NCBI GenBank assembly: GCA_946482365.1 | Contig: CAMLQY010000014.1 | Span: 1-46,021 of the forward strand | DNA: 46,021 bases | Direction of reading: 5' to 3' | From: an uncultured Actinomycetes bacterium | GTDB taxonomy: Bacteria > Actinomycetota > Thermoleophilia > Solirubrobacterales > 70-9 | In this document: one piece after another, positions 1-7,544 of the stretch | Numbering within the stretch: the stretch's first letter is position 1 | How the letters are laid out: each line of letters begins with the position of its first letter | Notes under the pieces: model-generated | Seen by the model: only the letters and a program-made list of their open reading frames with translations | The model's database searches: none | What the model was told of the DNA's origin: nothing | Position numbers and translations under genes: made by a program

Positions 1-251
1 ACCTGATGCCGCGCAACCTCGACAGCCGCGTCGAGCTGGTGACGCCGGTCGAGGAGCCGGCCCTGAAAGCCGAGCTGCTCGACGTGCTGGAGCGCTGCTT
101 TGCCGAGAACGCCAACGCCTGGGAGCTGGACGGCGACGGCTCCTGGACCCGGCTCGGGCCCGAAAACGGGCAGCGGCGCAGCGTCCAGGAGGAGCTGCGC
201 GAGCGCCACGCCGTGCGCGCCGCCGAGCAGCTCGCCGCCAGCGCCGGCTGA
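1..251 (+). CDS. ppk1: Polyphosphate kinase 1, C-terminal end (partial)
   Basis: This is the last ~82 codons of a reading frame entering from the left edge and ending at TGA 249-251. The text LMPRNLDSRVELVTPVE followed by a NANAWELDGDGSWTRL stretch matches the extreme C-terminus of PPK1, where the conserved MPRNLxxRVE motif belongs to the C2 catalytic domain. PPK1 makes inorganic polyphosphate from ATP in the cytoplasm. Its position immediately before a PhoU-like protein and a Pit phosphate transporter fits a phosphate-metabolism cluster. The catalytic histidines lie outside the window, so activity cannot be judged. Confidence 0.88.
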   Translation, partial: LMPRNLDSRVELVTPVEEPALKAELLDVLERCFAENANAWELDGDGSWTRLGPENGQRRSVQEELRERHAVRAAEQLAASAG

Positions 252-289
252 GCCAACCGCGGCCGGTCCGATCAATAGGATTGCGAGGA

Positions 290-907
290 GTGCGCCTCTC
301 CCTCCTGCCCCGCGACCGCACCTTCTTCGACCTCTTCATCGAAGCGGGTCAGAACACCCTCCACGCTTCGCGACTGCTCGACGAGATGATGGGCGCCTGG
401 CCCGACGACCGCGATCTCGCGCGCGAGATCTTCAAGGCCGAGCACGAGGGAGACCGGATCACCCACGACATCGTCAAACGCCTCAACTCGACCTTCGTCA
501 CGCCGATCGACCGCGAGGACATCTACGCGCTCGCCACGCAGATGGACGACGTCGTCGACTACACCGAGGAGGCGGCGGACCTGCTCGGCCTCTACAAGAT
601 CGAGGCGCCGATGTCGCAGGCGCAGGCACTGACCAAAGTCCTGGTCGGGGCTTGCGAGCAGCTGGCCGAGGGCCTCGAGCACCTGCCGGAGTTCAAGGAC
701 CTCGACAAGTACTGGATCGAAATCCACCGCCTGGAGAACGAGGGCGACCGGATCTCCCGCGACGCGGTCGCCTCGCTCTTCTCCAACGGCATCGACCCGA
801 TGGTCGTGATCCGCTGGAAGGACATGTTCGCCGTGCTCGAGAACGCGATCGACGCGACGGAGACCGCGGCTCAAATAATCGAGGGAATAGTCATCAAGAA
901 CTCGTGA
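290..907 (+). CDS. DUF47/PhoU-like Pit accessory protein
   Basis: About 205 residues, all helical in character, beginning RLSLLPRDRTFFDLF, which is the typical start of the DUF47 (PhoU-like, Pit accessory) family. It has the two-half pattern with E-x-E/D-G-D metal-binding motifs (AEHEGDRITHD and LENEGDRISRD). The family pairs with Pit transporters and is thought to control phosphate flux. GTG at 290 is preferred because AGGA at 277-280 has a 9 nt spacing and the protein start fits the family; TTG at 281 is an in-frame alternative adding three residues. The pit gene follows 19 nt downstream, so the two are probably one transcript. Confidence 0.88.
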   Translation: MRLSLLPRDRTFFDLFIEAGQNTLHASRLLDEMMGAWPDDRDLAREIFKAEHEGDRITHDIVKRLNSTFVTPIDREDIYALATQMDDVVDYTEEAADLLGLYKIEAPMSQAQALTKVLVGACEQLAEGLEHLPEFKDLDKYWIEIHRLENEGDRISRDAVASLFSNGIDPMVVIRWKDMFAVLENAIDATETAAQIIEGIVIKNS

Positions 908-926
908 CGGGCCCCGGCGTCACCAC

Positions 927-2024
927 ATGAGCTCCGACGTAATCCTCGTCATCGTCGTCTGCACGGCGCTCGCCTTCGACTTCACCAACGGCTTCCACGA
1001 CACCGCCAACGTCGTCGCGACCTCGATCTCGACCGGGGCGGCGAGGCCCCAGGTGGCGATCGGGATGGCGGCCCTGCTCAACTTCGCCGGCGCCTTCATC
1101 TCGATCTCGGTCGCAGCGACGGTCGCCCAGGACGTGGTCGACGCCGGCGCGGTCACGCCCACCGTGGTCTTCGCCGGGCTGATCGGAGCGATCGCCTGGA
1201 ACCTGATCACCTGGTACTTCGGCCTTCCGTCGAGCTCATCGCACGCGCTGATCGGCGGCGTCGTCGGCTCCTCCGTCGCCGCCGTCGGCTTCGACGCGGT
1301 GATCGCGGACGGCCTCCTCGGCAAGGTGCTGGTCCCGGCGCTGGTCGCGCCGATCCTCGCCTTCACCGTCGCCGGCGTGGCGATCGGGCTCGTCTACAGG
1401 GTCGTCGGCCGCCAGCGCCCGGGCCTGGTGACGCGGGGCTTCCGCTTCGGCCAGCTGATCTCCGGCGGCCTGCTGGCCCTGGCCCACGGCACCAACGACG
1501 CGCAGAAGACGATGGGCATCATCACCCTGGCCCTGGTCGCCAACGGCACTCTGGCCGCCGGCGCCGACCCGCCCCTCTGGGTGATCGTCTCGGCGGCGGC
1601 GGCGATCGCCCTCGGCACCTACAGCGGCGGCTGGCGGATCATCCGCACGACCGGCACCCGCATCATCAAGATGGACGCGGCGCAGGGATTCTCGGCCCAG
1701 GGAGCGGGCTCGGCGGTGATCCTCGCCTCGACCCACTTCGGCTTCCCGCTCTCGACCACCCACGTGATCAACGGCGGTGTGATGGGCGCGGGCGCGGGCA
1801 AGCGCGTCTCGGCGGTGCGCTGGGGGGTCGCCGGCAGCATCGTCACGGCATGGATCCTCACCCTGCCGGCAGCGGCGGCGATCGGCGCCCTCGCCTACGG
1901 GGTAACCGCGATCTTCGGCGGCGGCGCGCTTGGGCCGGTCCTGGTGACGCTGGTGTCCCTCTCGCTTATCGCCGCCGCCTTCGCCCGTCGCCTGCGCCGC
2001 GGCGCCCCGGTCCCGGCCGGCTGA
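927..2024 (+). CDS. pit: Inorganic phosphate transporter, Pit family
   Basis: A 365-residue polytopic membrane protein (about ten hydrophobic segments) with the two inverted Pit signature motifs: DFTNGFHDTAN near residue 18 and HGTNDAQKTMG near residue 188. PiT proteins import phosphate, usually as a metal-phosphate complex driven by the proton gradient. The ATG start directly precedes a hydrophobic helix. It sits between the PhoU-like gene and two small membrane-protein genes; the next ATG is only 2 nt past its stop. Length and motifs are complete, so it is probably functional. Confidence 0.93.
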   Translation: MSSDVILVIVVCTALAFDFTNGFHDTANVVATSISTGAARPQVAIGMAALLNFAGAFISISVAATVAQDVVDAGAVTPTVVFAGLIGAIAWNLITWYFGLPSSSSHALIGGVVGSSVAAVGFDAVIADGLLGKVLVPALVAPILAFTVAGVAIGLVYRVVGRQRPGLVTRGFRFGQLISGGLLALAHGTNDAQKTMGIITLALVANGTLAAGADPPLWVIVSAAAAIALGTYSGGWRIIRTTGTRIIKMDAAQGFSAQGAGSAVILASTHFGFPLSTTHVINGGVMGAGAGKRVSAVRWGVAGSIVTAWILTLPAAAAIGALAYGVTAIFGGGALGPVLVTLVSLSLIAAAFARRLRRGAPVPAG

Positions 2025-2026
2025 GC

Positions 2027-2260
2027 ATGGCGGTCGTGATCGAGACAAAGGAGCTCCTGCAGACGGTCCTCGCCTCGGTGGTCGCGGGCGTGGGGATCAC
2101 CGTCGTCTTCTCGGTCGCGATATGGGGAGCCGCCCGCTTCACCGATCTGCGGCGCAACGACCGGCCAATCGCGGCGGGGGCCGCTGCAGCGCTCTCCGGC
2201 CTCGCCCTCGGGGTGACGCTGGGCGCGGTCGCCTTCGGCATCGTCGTCATGAGCTCCTAG
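2027..2260 (+). CDS. Small two-helix membrane protein
   Basis: A 77-residue protein starting at the ATG two bases after the pit stop codon. It has two hydrophobic segments (about residues 15-35 and 52-75) separated by a short basic loop (FTDLRRNDRP), so both ends are probably on the same side of the membrane. No known family is recognised. The tight coupling with pit suggests co-translation and possibly a helper role in the transporter complex, which is an inference from position only. Confidence 0.7.
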   Translation: MAVVIETKELLQTVLASVVAGVGITVVFSVAIWGAARFTDLRRNDRPIAAGAAAALSGLALGVTLGAVAFGIVVMSS

Positions 2261-2269
2261 AGAGACGCC

Positions 2270-2275
2270 TAGAAT
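2270..2275 (+). promoter_or_regulatory. -10 box TAGAAT, leaderless type
   Basis: TAGAAT lies 6 nt before the ATG at 2282, so a transcript starting ~7 nt downstream would begin at or near the start codon. No Shine-Dalgarno sequence is visible, consistent with a leaderless mRNA. Confidence 0.5.
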
Positions 2276-2281
2276 CTGCTC

Positions 2282-2632
2282 ATGCGTACCGTGCGCAACG
2301 TCGCGATCGTCGCGCTGCTGGCGCTGGTGGTCGCCTTCGCGCCCGCCGGCGGCAATGCCGCCGAAGCGATCCTCACCGCGATCACGATGGGCTTCCTGGC
2401 GGGGATCGCCTGGACGCTGTTCGTGCTCAGCCGCCAGAACCAGCTGACGCTGGCGGCGCTGAGCGACGGTCGCCGGGCGCTGCTGTACGGGGCACTGGGG
2501 ATGATCGCCCTGCTGGTCGCCGGCAGCGACGAGCTCTTCTCCAGCGGCGCCGGCACGCTCGTCTGGATCCTCCTGCTCGGCGCCTCCGTTGCGGCGATCT
2601 GGCGGGTCTGGATCGACGCGAGCTCCTACTGA
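2282..2632 (+). CDS. Small polytopic membrane protein, unknown function
   Basis: A 116-residue protein with an N-terminal signal-like helix (residues 5-25) and about three further hydrophobic helices (26-48, 66-82, 88-108). It resembles short uncharacterised actinobacterial membrane proteins but no family is recognised. The ATG is preceded by a TAGAAT box only 6 nt away and lacks a ribosome binding site, so it is probably a separate, leaderless transcript rather than part of the pit operon. Confidence 0.68.
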   Translation: MRTVRNVAIVALLALVVAFAPAGGNAAEAILTAITMGFLAGIAWTLFVLSRQNQLTLAALSDGRRALLYGALGMIALLVAGSDELFSSGAGTLVWILLLGASVAAIWRVWIDASSY

Positions 2633-2712
2633 GCGTTCCGAACGCGAGAGAAGTCACTGATCCGCGCGGTTGAGCGCGCCACGCGCGCGGCCGGGGTTGG
2701 GACGGTGACGGC

Positions 2713-3063
2713 GTGCCGCCACGTACCGCCAGCAGCGCAGGCCACAGGGAGGAGGGGACCGCCTCGGTCGAGCTGATCGCGGCGGTCCCGCTCCTGCTGC
2801 TGGCGGTCCTCGTGGCGGCGCAGCTCGGCCTCGTCGGCCACTCGCTCTGGGCGGCGGGCGTGGCCGCGCGTGCGGGGGCGCGCGCCGCGCTGGTCGGGGG
2901 CGATGCGAGGGCCGCGGCCCGGAGCGCCCTGCCGCCGTCCCTGCGGCCCGGCGCCCGCGTCGAGGACTCGGGGACGGTCGCGGTGCGCGTGCCGGTTCCG
3001 CTTCTGCTGCCCGGTATGCCGCGGCTGACGGTGGCGGCGAAGAGCGGGCTGGACGATGGGTAG
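2713..3063 (+). CDS. TadE-like pseudopilin
   Basis: A 116-residue protein from GTG 2713. Residues 14-40 have the TadE N-terminal pattern: EEGTASVELIAAVPLLLLAV, with a conserved Glu at +5 after the putative prepilin cleavage site, followed by one hydrophobic helix. TadE proteins are minor pseudopilins of Tad (Flp) pili, inserted in the cytoplasmic membrane and processed by TadV-type peptidase. The next gene overlaps by 8 nt and is another TadE-like protein. No ATPase TadA or TadB/C platform gene is in the window, so the rest of the system is elsewhere. Confidence 0.78.
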   Translation: MPPRTASSAGHREEGTASVELIAAVPLLLLAVLVAAQLGLVGHSLWAAGVAARAGARAALVGGDARAAARSALPPSLRPGARVEDSGTVAVRVPVPLLLPGMPRLTVAAKSGLDDG

Positions 3064-3394
3064 TGGGGACCGCGGGCAGGCGACGGTGGAAGCGCTCGCC
3101 GCGATTCCCCTCCTCCTGCTGGTGGGGACGGTCGTCCTGCAGCTCTTCCTCGCCGGCTTCGCCCTGACCCTGGCCGACGGCGCCGCCGAGGCGGGGGCGC
3201 TGGCGCTGGCAGCCGGGCGGCCGGCCGAGACCGCGGCCAGGGATTCCCTCCCGGGCTGGGCCGAGGATGACGTGGAGGTGACGGTGCGCGGGGGAGAGGT
3301 GGAGGTCCGGGTGCGACCGCCGTCGCCGTTGCCGTGGCTCGGGGACCTGCTGGCGGTGACGAGCTCCGCCTTCGCGAGGCCGGTGGGGCGATGA
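3056..3394 (+). CDS. TadE/TadG-like protein
   Basis: A 112-residue protein with the prepilin-like N-terminus GDRGQATVEALAAIPLLLLV and a single hydrophobic helix, then a small beta-rich extracellular domain. The start ATG 3056 lies inside the end of the preceding TadE gene and its stop overlaps the next start (ATGA), so the three genes are translationally coupled. It is likely a membrane-anchored minor pilin or assembly factor for a Tad-type pilus. Confidence 0.72.
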   Translation: MGSGDRGQATVEALAAIPLLLLVGTVVLQLFLAGFALTLADGAAEAGALALAAGRPAETAARDSLPGWAEDDVEVTVRGGEVEVRVRPPSPLPWLGDLLAVTSSAFARPVGR

Positions 3395-4119
3395 GCGAGC
3401 GCGTGGTCCTGGTCACGGCCGTCGGCGGCGCAAGCGGCTCGAAGGCCGCTGCGGCCGCGCTTGCCTGCGCCGGATCGGACCCCGACCGGCCGGCCCTGCT
3501 GATCGACCTCGACGGACGCCCGCCCCGCCCGACCCTGATCGCATCGGCCGGCGCGCGCGAGCTGGAGGAGCGGCTCGCGGCCCACCTGCCGCAACTGCGG
3601 GCCGCCTCGCGCGGGCAAGCCTGCCACCTCGCCGTCCCCGGCGAAGAGGGGGCGCTCGAGCTGGTGCGCGCGGCGCTGCCCCTGGTCCGCGACTCCGTTG
3701 CCGCCGTCCATCTTCCGTCCGCCTGGTTGCAGCCGCTACTGGCCGCGGAGGGCATCAGGCCGACCGGGGCGCTCCTCTGTGCCGACCTCGCTTCCGACCG
3801 GGCTTTGACGGCACTTGCCGTCAGCGACCTGCTCGCCCGCGGCGTGCGGGTCAAGGCCCTGAAGCGGCCGCTCGCCTGGGTGCCCGCACGCCGGGCCCTG
3901 TTCGGTGTCCTGCCGGCGGACACTCCCGGGGGGTTGCCTTCGTCCCTGGTCAAATTCCTTTTGGAAAGCGAAATTTCACCGGCGCACGCGTGCTACAGTG
4001 AAGTCGATGACGAGGAAATTGACCCAGAGGGAGTTGCGCAACAACAGCGGCGAGGTGATGAGGGCGCTGGACAGCGGCGAGGACTTCGTCGTCACCAGGA
4101 ACGGGGAGCCGGTTGGTGA
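3391..4119 (+). CDS. TadZ/CpaE-like P-loop protein with overwritten 3' end
   Basis: A 242-residue frame starting at ATG 3391. The N-terminus VVLVTAVGGASGSKAAAA looks like a degenerate Walker A of MinD/CpaE-type ATPases, and LLIDLDG resembles the following beta strand. It is coupled to the TadE-like genes, fitting a TadZ localisation factor. The last ~50 codons overlap the antitoxin gene at 4007 and read as low-complexity sequence (QQQRRGDEGAG), after a sudden AT-rich change near 3950. The simplest reading is that the toxin-antitoxin module inserted at the 3' end and the frame now runs into it. Which residues were native cannot be fixed here. Confidence 0.62.
   Translation: MSERVVLVTAVGGASGSKAAAAALACAGSDPDRPALLIDLDGRPPRPTLIASAGARELEERLAAHLPQLRAASRGQACHLAVPGEEGALELVRAALPLVRDSVAAVHLPSAWLQPLLAAEGIRPTGALLCADLASDRALTALAVSDLLARGVRVKALKRPLAWVPARRALFGVLPADTPGGLPSSLVKFLLESEISPAHACYSEVDDEEIDPEGVAQQQRRGDEGAGQRRGLRRHQERGAGW
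3994..3999 (+). promoter_or_regulatory. -10 box TACAGT for Phd/PIN module
   Basis: TACAGT sits 7 nt before the antitoxin ATG at 4007, in a locally AT-rich stretch inside the preceding reading frame. It implies a dedicated leaderless transcript for the toxin-antitoxin pair. Confidence 0.5.
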
Positions 4120-4261
4120 GCTGCGTCCATACAAGCGGCGTCAGTTCGTGCGGGCCGACAAGCTCATCGCGGCCTTCAAGAACGTTCCAAGCATCGACTA
4201 CGAGGAGCTTCGCGCGGACATCGACCGTTACGTCGATCAAGACCCTACGCCTCGCTACTGA
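4007..4261 (+). CDS. Phd/YefM-family antitoxin
   Basis: An 84-residue protein beginning MTRKLTQRELRNNSGEVMRA, the classic Phd/YefM N-terminal DNA-binding fold, with the GEDFVVTRNGEPVGEL strand pair following. The C-terminal third (from about residue 45) is charged and likely wraps the toxin. Antitoxins of this type bind their own operator and neutralise the toxin. The stop TGA 4259-4261 lies 1 nt before the toxin TTG start, giving tight co-translation. It lies across the 3' end of the TadZ-like gene, consistent with horizontal arrival. Confidence 0.88.
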   Translation: MTRKLTQRELRNNSGEVMRALDSGEDFVVTRNGEPVGELRPYKRRQFVRADKLIAAFKNVPSIDYEELRADIDRYVDQDPTPRY

Positions 4262-4262
4262 G

Positions 4263-4670
4263 TTGCCGGGCGATCGAGCACTGATCGACACGTCCGTGGC
4301 GGTGGGGCTTGGCGATCTCGACCCGGCGTCGCTTTCAACTGAGCTCGCAATATCGGCACTGACGCTTGCCGAGCTGGCGACGGGCCCGCACGCGACAGGG
4401 GACGACTCAATGCGTGCCCTGCGCCAGCTCCAGATCCAGGCAGTGGAGGCGAACGTCGAAACACTTCCCTTCGATCCCTCCTGTGCGCGTGCGTACGGGC
4501 CCGTCTATGCAGCTGCGATGAGTGTCGGTCGTAAGCCCCGTGGCGCCCGCGCGATCGACCTGATGATCGCCGCCACGGCCCTGGCCCACGACCTGCCGCT
4601 CTGGACCCGCAATGCCAAGGACCTGCACGGCCTCGAGGGCCTGGTCGAGATCGTCGACGTCAGCGCCTGA
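4263..4670 (+). CDS. PIN-domain ribonuclease toxin (VapC-like)
   Basis: About 135 residues from TTG 4263 (LPGDRALIDTSV). It carries the acidic PIN-domain signature: D in ALIDTSV, E in LTLAELATG, D in AIDLMIAAT and a final D in LWTRNAKDL. VapC-type PIN toxins are Mg-dependent ribonucleases, often cutting tRNA or rRNA. The pairing of a PIN toxin with a Phd-type antitoxin is common in Actinobacteria. Longer in-frame extensions upstream exist but would overlap the antitoxin and lack homologous features. Confidence 0.87.
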   Translation: MPGDRALIDTSVAVGLGDLDPASLSTELAISALTLAELATGPHATGDDSMRALRQLQIQAVEANVETLPFDPSCARAYGPVYAAAMSVGRKPRGARAIDLMIAATALAHDLPLWTRNAKDLHGLEGLVEIVDVSA

Positions 4671-4733
4671 AAGGCGCATCGCAAGCCGGACTGCGGCGTT
4701 CGACGAGCGCTACTTCTGTAATAAGCTCGGGTT

Positions 4734-5951
4734 GTGTTCGGCATGGGAGGGAGCGCACGAGCATCGTCTGGCGGGCTGCGCCTGGCCCTGCTTGCCTTCT
4801 GCTCCGCGGGCCTGCTGCTGATCCCGGCGGCCGGGGCTTCCGCCGCCGACTTCAGCCTCACGATCAACCTTGCCGGCACGGGCGAAGGCACGGTCGAATG
4901 CGAAGTGGAATTCGGGCCCGCCGAACCCTGCGAAGACGAATACCCCGAAGAAACCGAAGTCTCGCTTGTCCCCGAACCCGAAGTCGGCTCCGAATTCATC
5001 GAATTCTTCGGTGACTGCGGTCCGGGCGAATGCACGTTGGTCATGGATCAGAACCACGTCGTCACCGCGGTCTTCGACCTCGAACCGGTTGAAGAATTCG
5101 AACTCACGATCGAAATGCCTGGCACCGGCTCGGGCACGGTCGAATGCGAAGCCGAAGAAGGGCCCGAAGCCTGCGTCGACTTCTACCCCGAAGGCACTGA
5201 ACTGAGGTTGATCGCGAAAGCCAGCCTCGGCTCGGAATTCGTCGAATGGTCGGGTGACTGCTCTTCTGTCCCGTGCGATCTGACCATGGACGAAGACCAC
5301 ACGGTCGCCGCAACCTTCGACCTCGTAGGCCCTGCGCTCACGATCCTCACGGCGGGCACCGGTTCGGGCACGGTCGAATGCGAAGTCGAATCGGGCCCCC
5401 TTGAAGCCTGCGATCCCGCCTATCCGGAAGGGACCACACTCGTGCTGGTCGCGGCTCCGAACGCGGGGTCTCAGTTTGCCGGCTGGTCCGGGGACTGCTC
5501 TGGGGACCCGTGCGAACTGGTCATGGACGTAGACCGGACCGCCACCGCGACCTTCAATCTCGAACCGACCTCAGGCGGGGGCGGGTCAAGCGGGGGCGGG
5601 TCGGGTGGCACGGTCACCAAACCATCCGCACCGGTCCCCGGCAAGCTGAGCGTCTCCGGGGCCGCGCTCTACCAGGGCGGCAAGGCCGTGCTGAAGCTGA
5701 CCTGTAAAGGGCAGGGCCGCTGCAAGGGCAGCCTGAAGCTGGTCGCAAGGCTCAAGGTGAAGGGCAAGCTCAAGAACGTCGAGATCGGCAAGGCCTCCTT
5801 CAGCCTCGCCGCCCGAGCGACGAAGACGCTCAAGGTCACGCTCTCGGGCGCCGCCAAGAAGGTGCTCGGCAGGGCGAAGGCCGTGAAGGCGACGGTCAGC
5901 GGCTCCGGGGTCACCAAGTCCACGGTGACGATCAAGCCCACGGCGCGCTAG
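4734..5951 (+). CDS. Secreted protein with three InlB-type (divergent B-repeat) domains
   Basis: A 405-residue protein from GTG 4734 (ATG 4743 is an alternative). It has a signal peptide (hydrophobic residues ~16-37, ending ASA-AD) and three ~75-residue repeats at about 40-116, 122-196 and 200-274. Each contains GTVEC, a second Cys, a YPE/YPEG turn, a GDC motif, a fourth Cys and a MD...A.F(D/N)L end, the pattern of the InlB B-repeat-like beta-grasp family. A Gly/Ser linker (277-300) leads to a Lys-rich beta domain of ~100 residues. It is probably a surface or extracellular adhesion-like protein. The repeats use GAA for Glu far more than neighbouring genes do. Confidence 0.8.
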   Translation: MFGMGGSARASSGGLRLALLAFCSAGLLLIPAAGASAADFSLTINLAGTGEGTVECEVEFGPAEPCEDEYPEETEVSLVPEPEVGSEFIEFFGDCGPGECTLVMDQNHVVTAVFDLEPVEEFELTIEMPGTGSGTVECEAEEGPEACVDFYPEGTELRLIAKASLGSEFVEWSGDCSSVPCDLTMDEDHTVAATFDLVGPALTILTAGTGSGTVECEVESGPLEACDPAYPEGTTLVLVAAPNAGSQFAGWSGDCSGDPCELVMDVDRTATATFNLEPTSGGGGSSGGGSGGTVTKPSAPVPGKLSVSGAALYQGGKAVLKLTCKGQGRCKGSLKLVARLKVKGKLKNVEIGKASFSLAARATKTLKVTLSGAAKKVLGRAKAVKATVSGSGVTKSTVTIKPTAR

Positions 5952-5993
5952 GCGCGCGCGCCGCCGCGTTCCTCGTTTCGGCAGAATCGCCGC

Positions 5994-6989
5994 ATGCTGA
6001 CCGTCGCAGTGACCGGCCCCACTGGGGAGATCGGCCGCCCTCTCATCGCCGCCCTCGAGCGAGCGCCGGAGGTCGACCGCGTGATCGGGATGGCGCGGCG
6101 GCCCTTCGACCTCGCCGGCCACGGCTGGGAGAAGACCGAGTACCGGCGCGGGGACGTGCTCGACCGGGAGGCGGTGGAGAACCTGGTCGAGGGTGCCGAC
6201 GTCGTCGTCCACCTCGCCTTCGCGATCATGGCCGGGGACCGCGACAGCCGCGAGGTCAACCTGACCGGCTCGCGCAACGTCTTCGAGGCCACGGCGGCCG
6301 CCGGTGCCAGCCGCCTCGTCTACACCTCCTCGGTCGCGGCCTACGGCTTCCGCCGCGGCATGCCCGAGCTGCTCAGCGAGGACGACCCCGTCAAGGGGAC
6401 CTCGCGCCATCCCTACTCGGCCCACAAGGCCGAGGTCGAGGCGGTGCTGGAGGAGGCGCTGGGGGAGTCGGCCACGGATGCCTACGTGTTCCGGCCCTGC
6501 ATAGTCGCCGGGCCGGAAGCGACGCTGCTGCTGGACATGATCCCCCTGCTGGCGATCGGGCAGCGGATCCCTGGGCCCCTGCGCTGGGCGCTCGGCAGGG
6601 TCCCCGAGCTGCGGCCGGTGCTGCCCGACCCGGGCGTGCCGTTCCAGCTCGTCCATCACGACGACGTCGCGGCCGCCCTTTGCGCCGCGGTGATCGGCCA
6701 TGGGCAGCCGGGCGTCTACAACCTCGCCGGACCGGGGGAGATGACGATCACCGCCCTGGCCCATGCGCTCGGCTGGCACGCGGTGCCGGCGCCGCACCTC
6801 GCCGTCGGCGCCGCCGCCGAGGTCGTGGCCCTGATGCCCTTCCTGCCCGACGAGGCGGCCTGGATCGAGGCGGTCCGCCGGCCGGTGCTGATGGACACCG
6901 CACGCGCCCGCCGCCGGCTGCACTGGATGCCTCACTACGACGCGCGCGAGACGCTGAAGCAGACGATCGCCGCCGTCCGCTCCCGCTAG
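5994..6989 (+). CDS. NAD-dependent epimerase/dehydratase (extended SDR)
   Basis: A 331-residue extended short-chain dehydrogenase. The Rossmann motif TGPTGEIG occupies residues 8-15, LVYTSSVAAYG provides the catalytic Ser, and YSAHK is the YxxxK active-site pair. The substrate-binding C-terminal half ends with an SDRa-type region (VHHDDVAAAL). The family acts on nucleotide sugars or related substrates; the exact substrate is not evident. The gene is monocistronic here, with a CAGAAT -10-like box 6 nt before the ATG. A short GC hairpin (6990-7003) lies after the stop. Confidence 0.87.
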   Translation: MLTVAVTGPTGEIGRPLIAALERAPEVDRVIGMARRPFDLAGHGWEKTEYRRGDVLDREAVENLVEGADVVVHLAFAIMAGDRDSREVNLTGSRNVFEATAAAGASRLVYTSSVAAYGFRRGMPELLSEDDPVKGTSRHPYSAHKAEVEAVLEEALGESATDAYVFRPCIVAGPEATLLLDMIPLLAIGQRIPGPLRWALGRVPELRPVLPDPGVPFQLVHHDDVAAALCAAVIGHGQPGVYNLAGPGEMTITALAHALGWHAVPAPHLAVGAAAEVVALMPFLPDEAAWIEAVRRPVLMDTARARRRLHWMPHYDARETLKQTIAAVRSR

Positions 6990-7011
6990 CCCGCTTTTGG
7001 GCGCTGGGAGG

Positions 7012-7464
7012 CTAGGGCGAGGCGGCGTGCCAGGTGCCGACGTCTTTGAAGCCCTCGCCGTTCACGTCGCCCGACTTTTCGTCGCCGTCGAACGTGTAGA
7101 GCGGCCGGCCGCGGAAGGTCACCTGGCGCCGTCCGTTGTCGGGTCGCTTGATCGCCCCGAGCTTCACCGGGCCGGTCGGCTTGACCCCGGCCGCCACGTA
7201 GAGCGGATGCCAGGCGGCGAGGCAGCCGCGCTTGCAGATGAAGGTGCCGCCGGTCTCGGCGCTGAGGGTGTAGAGCGTGCGGCCCGAGAGGGTGGTGAGG
7301 ATCGTCTTGCCCAGCGTCGCGCTCTGCGCCTGCTTGGCGACGCGCTTGCTGGACGCGGCGGCCTGGGCGGGCATGGCGATGGCCAGGGCCGCGATCGCCG
7401 CGATCGCGAGCGTCGCGACACGAGTCCCCGGGTGAGGGAAGCGGGTTCGGAGCTGTTGCGGCAT
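7012..7464 (-). CDS. Secreted protein with Yx(F/W/Y)xxD-type repeats (COG4315)
   Basis: A 150-residue protein with a Sec signal peptide (hydrophobic residues ~18-36, cleavage after AQA). The mature part contains the COG4315 repeat: a LSGRTLYTLSAET unit, a CKRGCLAAWHPL metal or disulfide-like motif, and FRGRPLYTFDGDEKSGDVNG near the C-terminus. These small periplasmic or extracellular proteins are conserved in Actinobacteria; their function is unknown, although the Cys and His residues suggest redox or metal binding. A GGAGG ribosome binding site precedes the ATG at 7464. It is divergent from the gene at 7545. Confidence 0.82.
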   Translation of the reverse strand: MPQQLRTRFPHPGTRVATLAIAAIAALAIAMPAQAAASSKRVAKQAQSATLGKTILTTLSGRTLYTLSAETGGTFICKRGCLAAWHPLYVAAGVKPTGPVKLGAIKRPDNGRRQVTFRGRPLYTFDGDEKSGDVNGEGFKDVGTWHAASP

Positions 7465-7544
7465 CGGTCCTCCGTCACGTTACCGACTCGGTTTCGCTCG
7501 ACCTTGCGCACCACGCGTGCGCCGGGCTGCGGCAGGGTCGGGCC

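Noticed and set aside
2427..3953. Long open frame on the minus strand opposite the TadE/TadZ genes
   Set aside because: It is Arg/Ser/Pro-rich low-complexity sequence typical of antisense frames in GC-rich DNA, and the plus-strand frames have recognisable motifs.
3391..4119. Frameshift or sequencing error at the end of the TadZ-like gene
   Set aside because: The downstream sequence encodes a good Phd antitoxin in another frame, so overlap after insertion explains the odd tail better.
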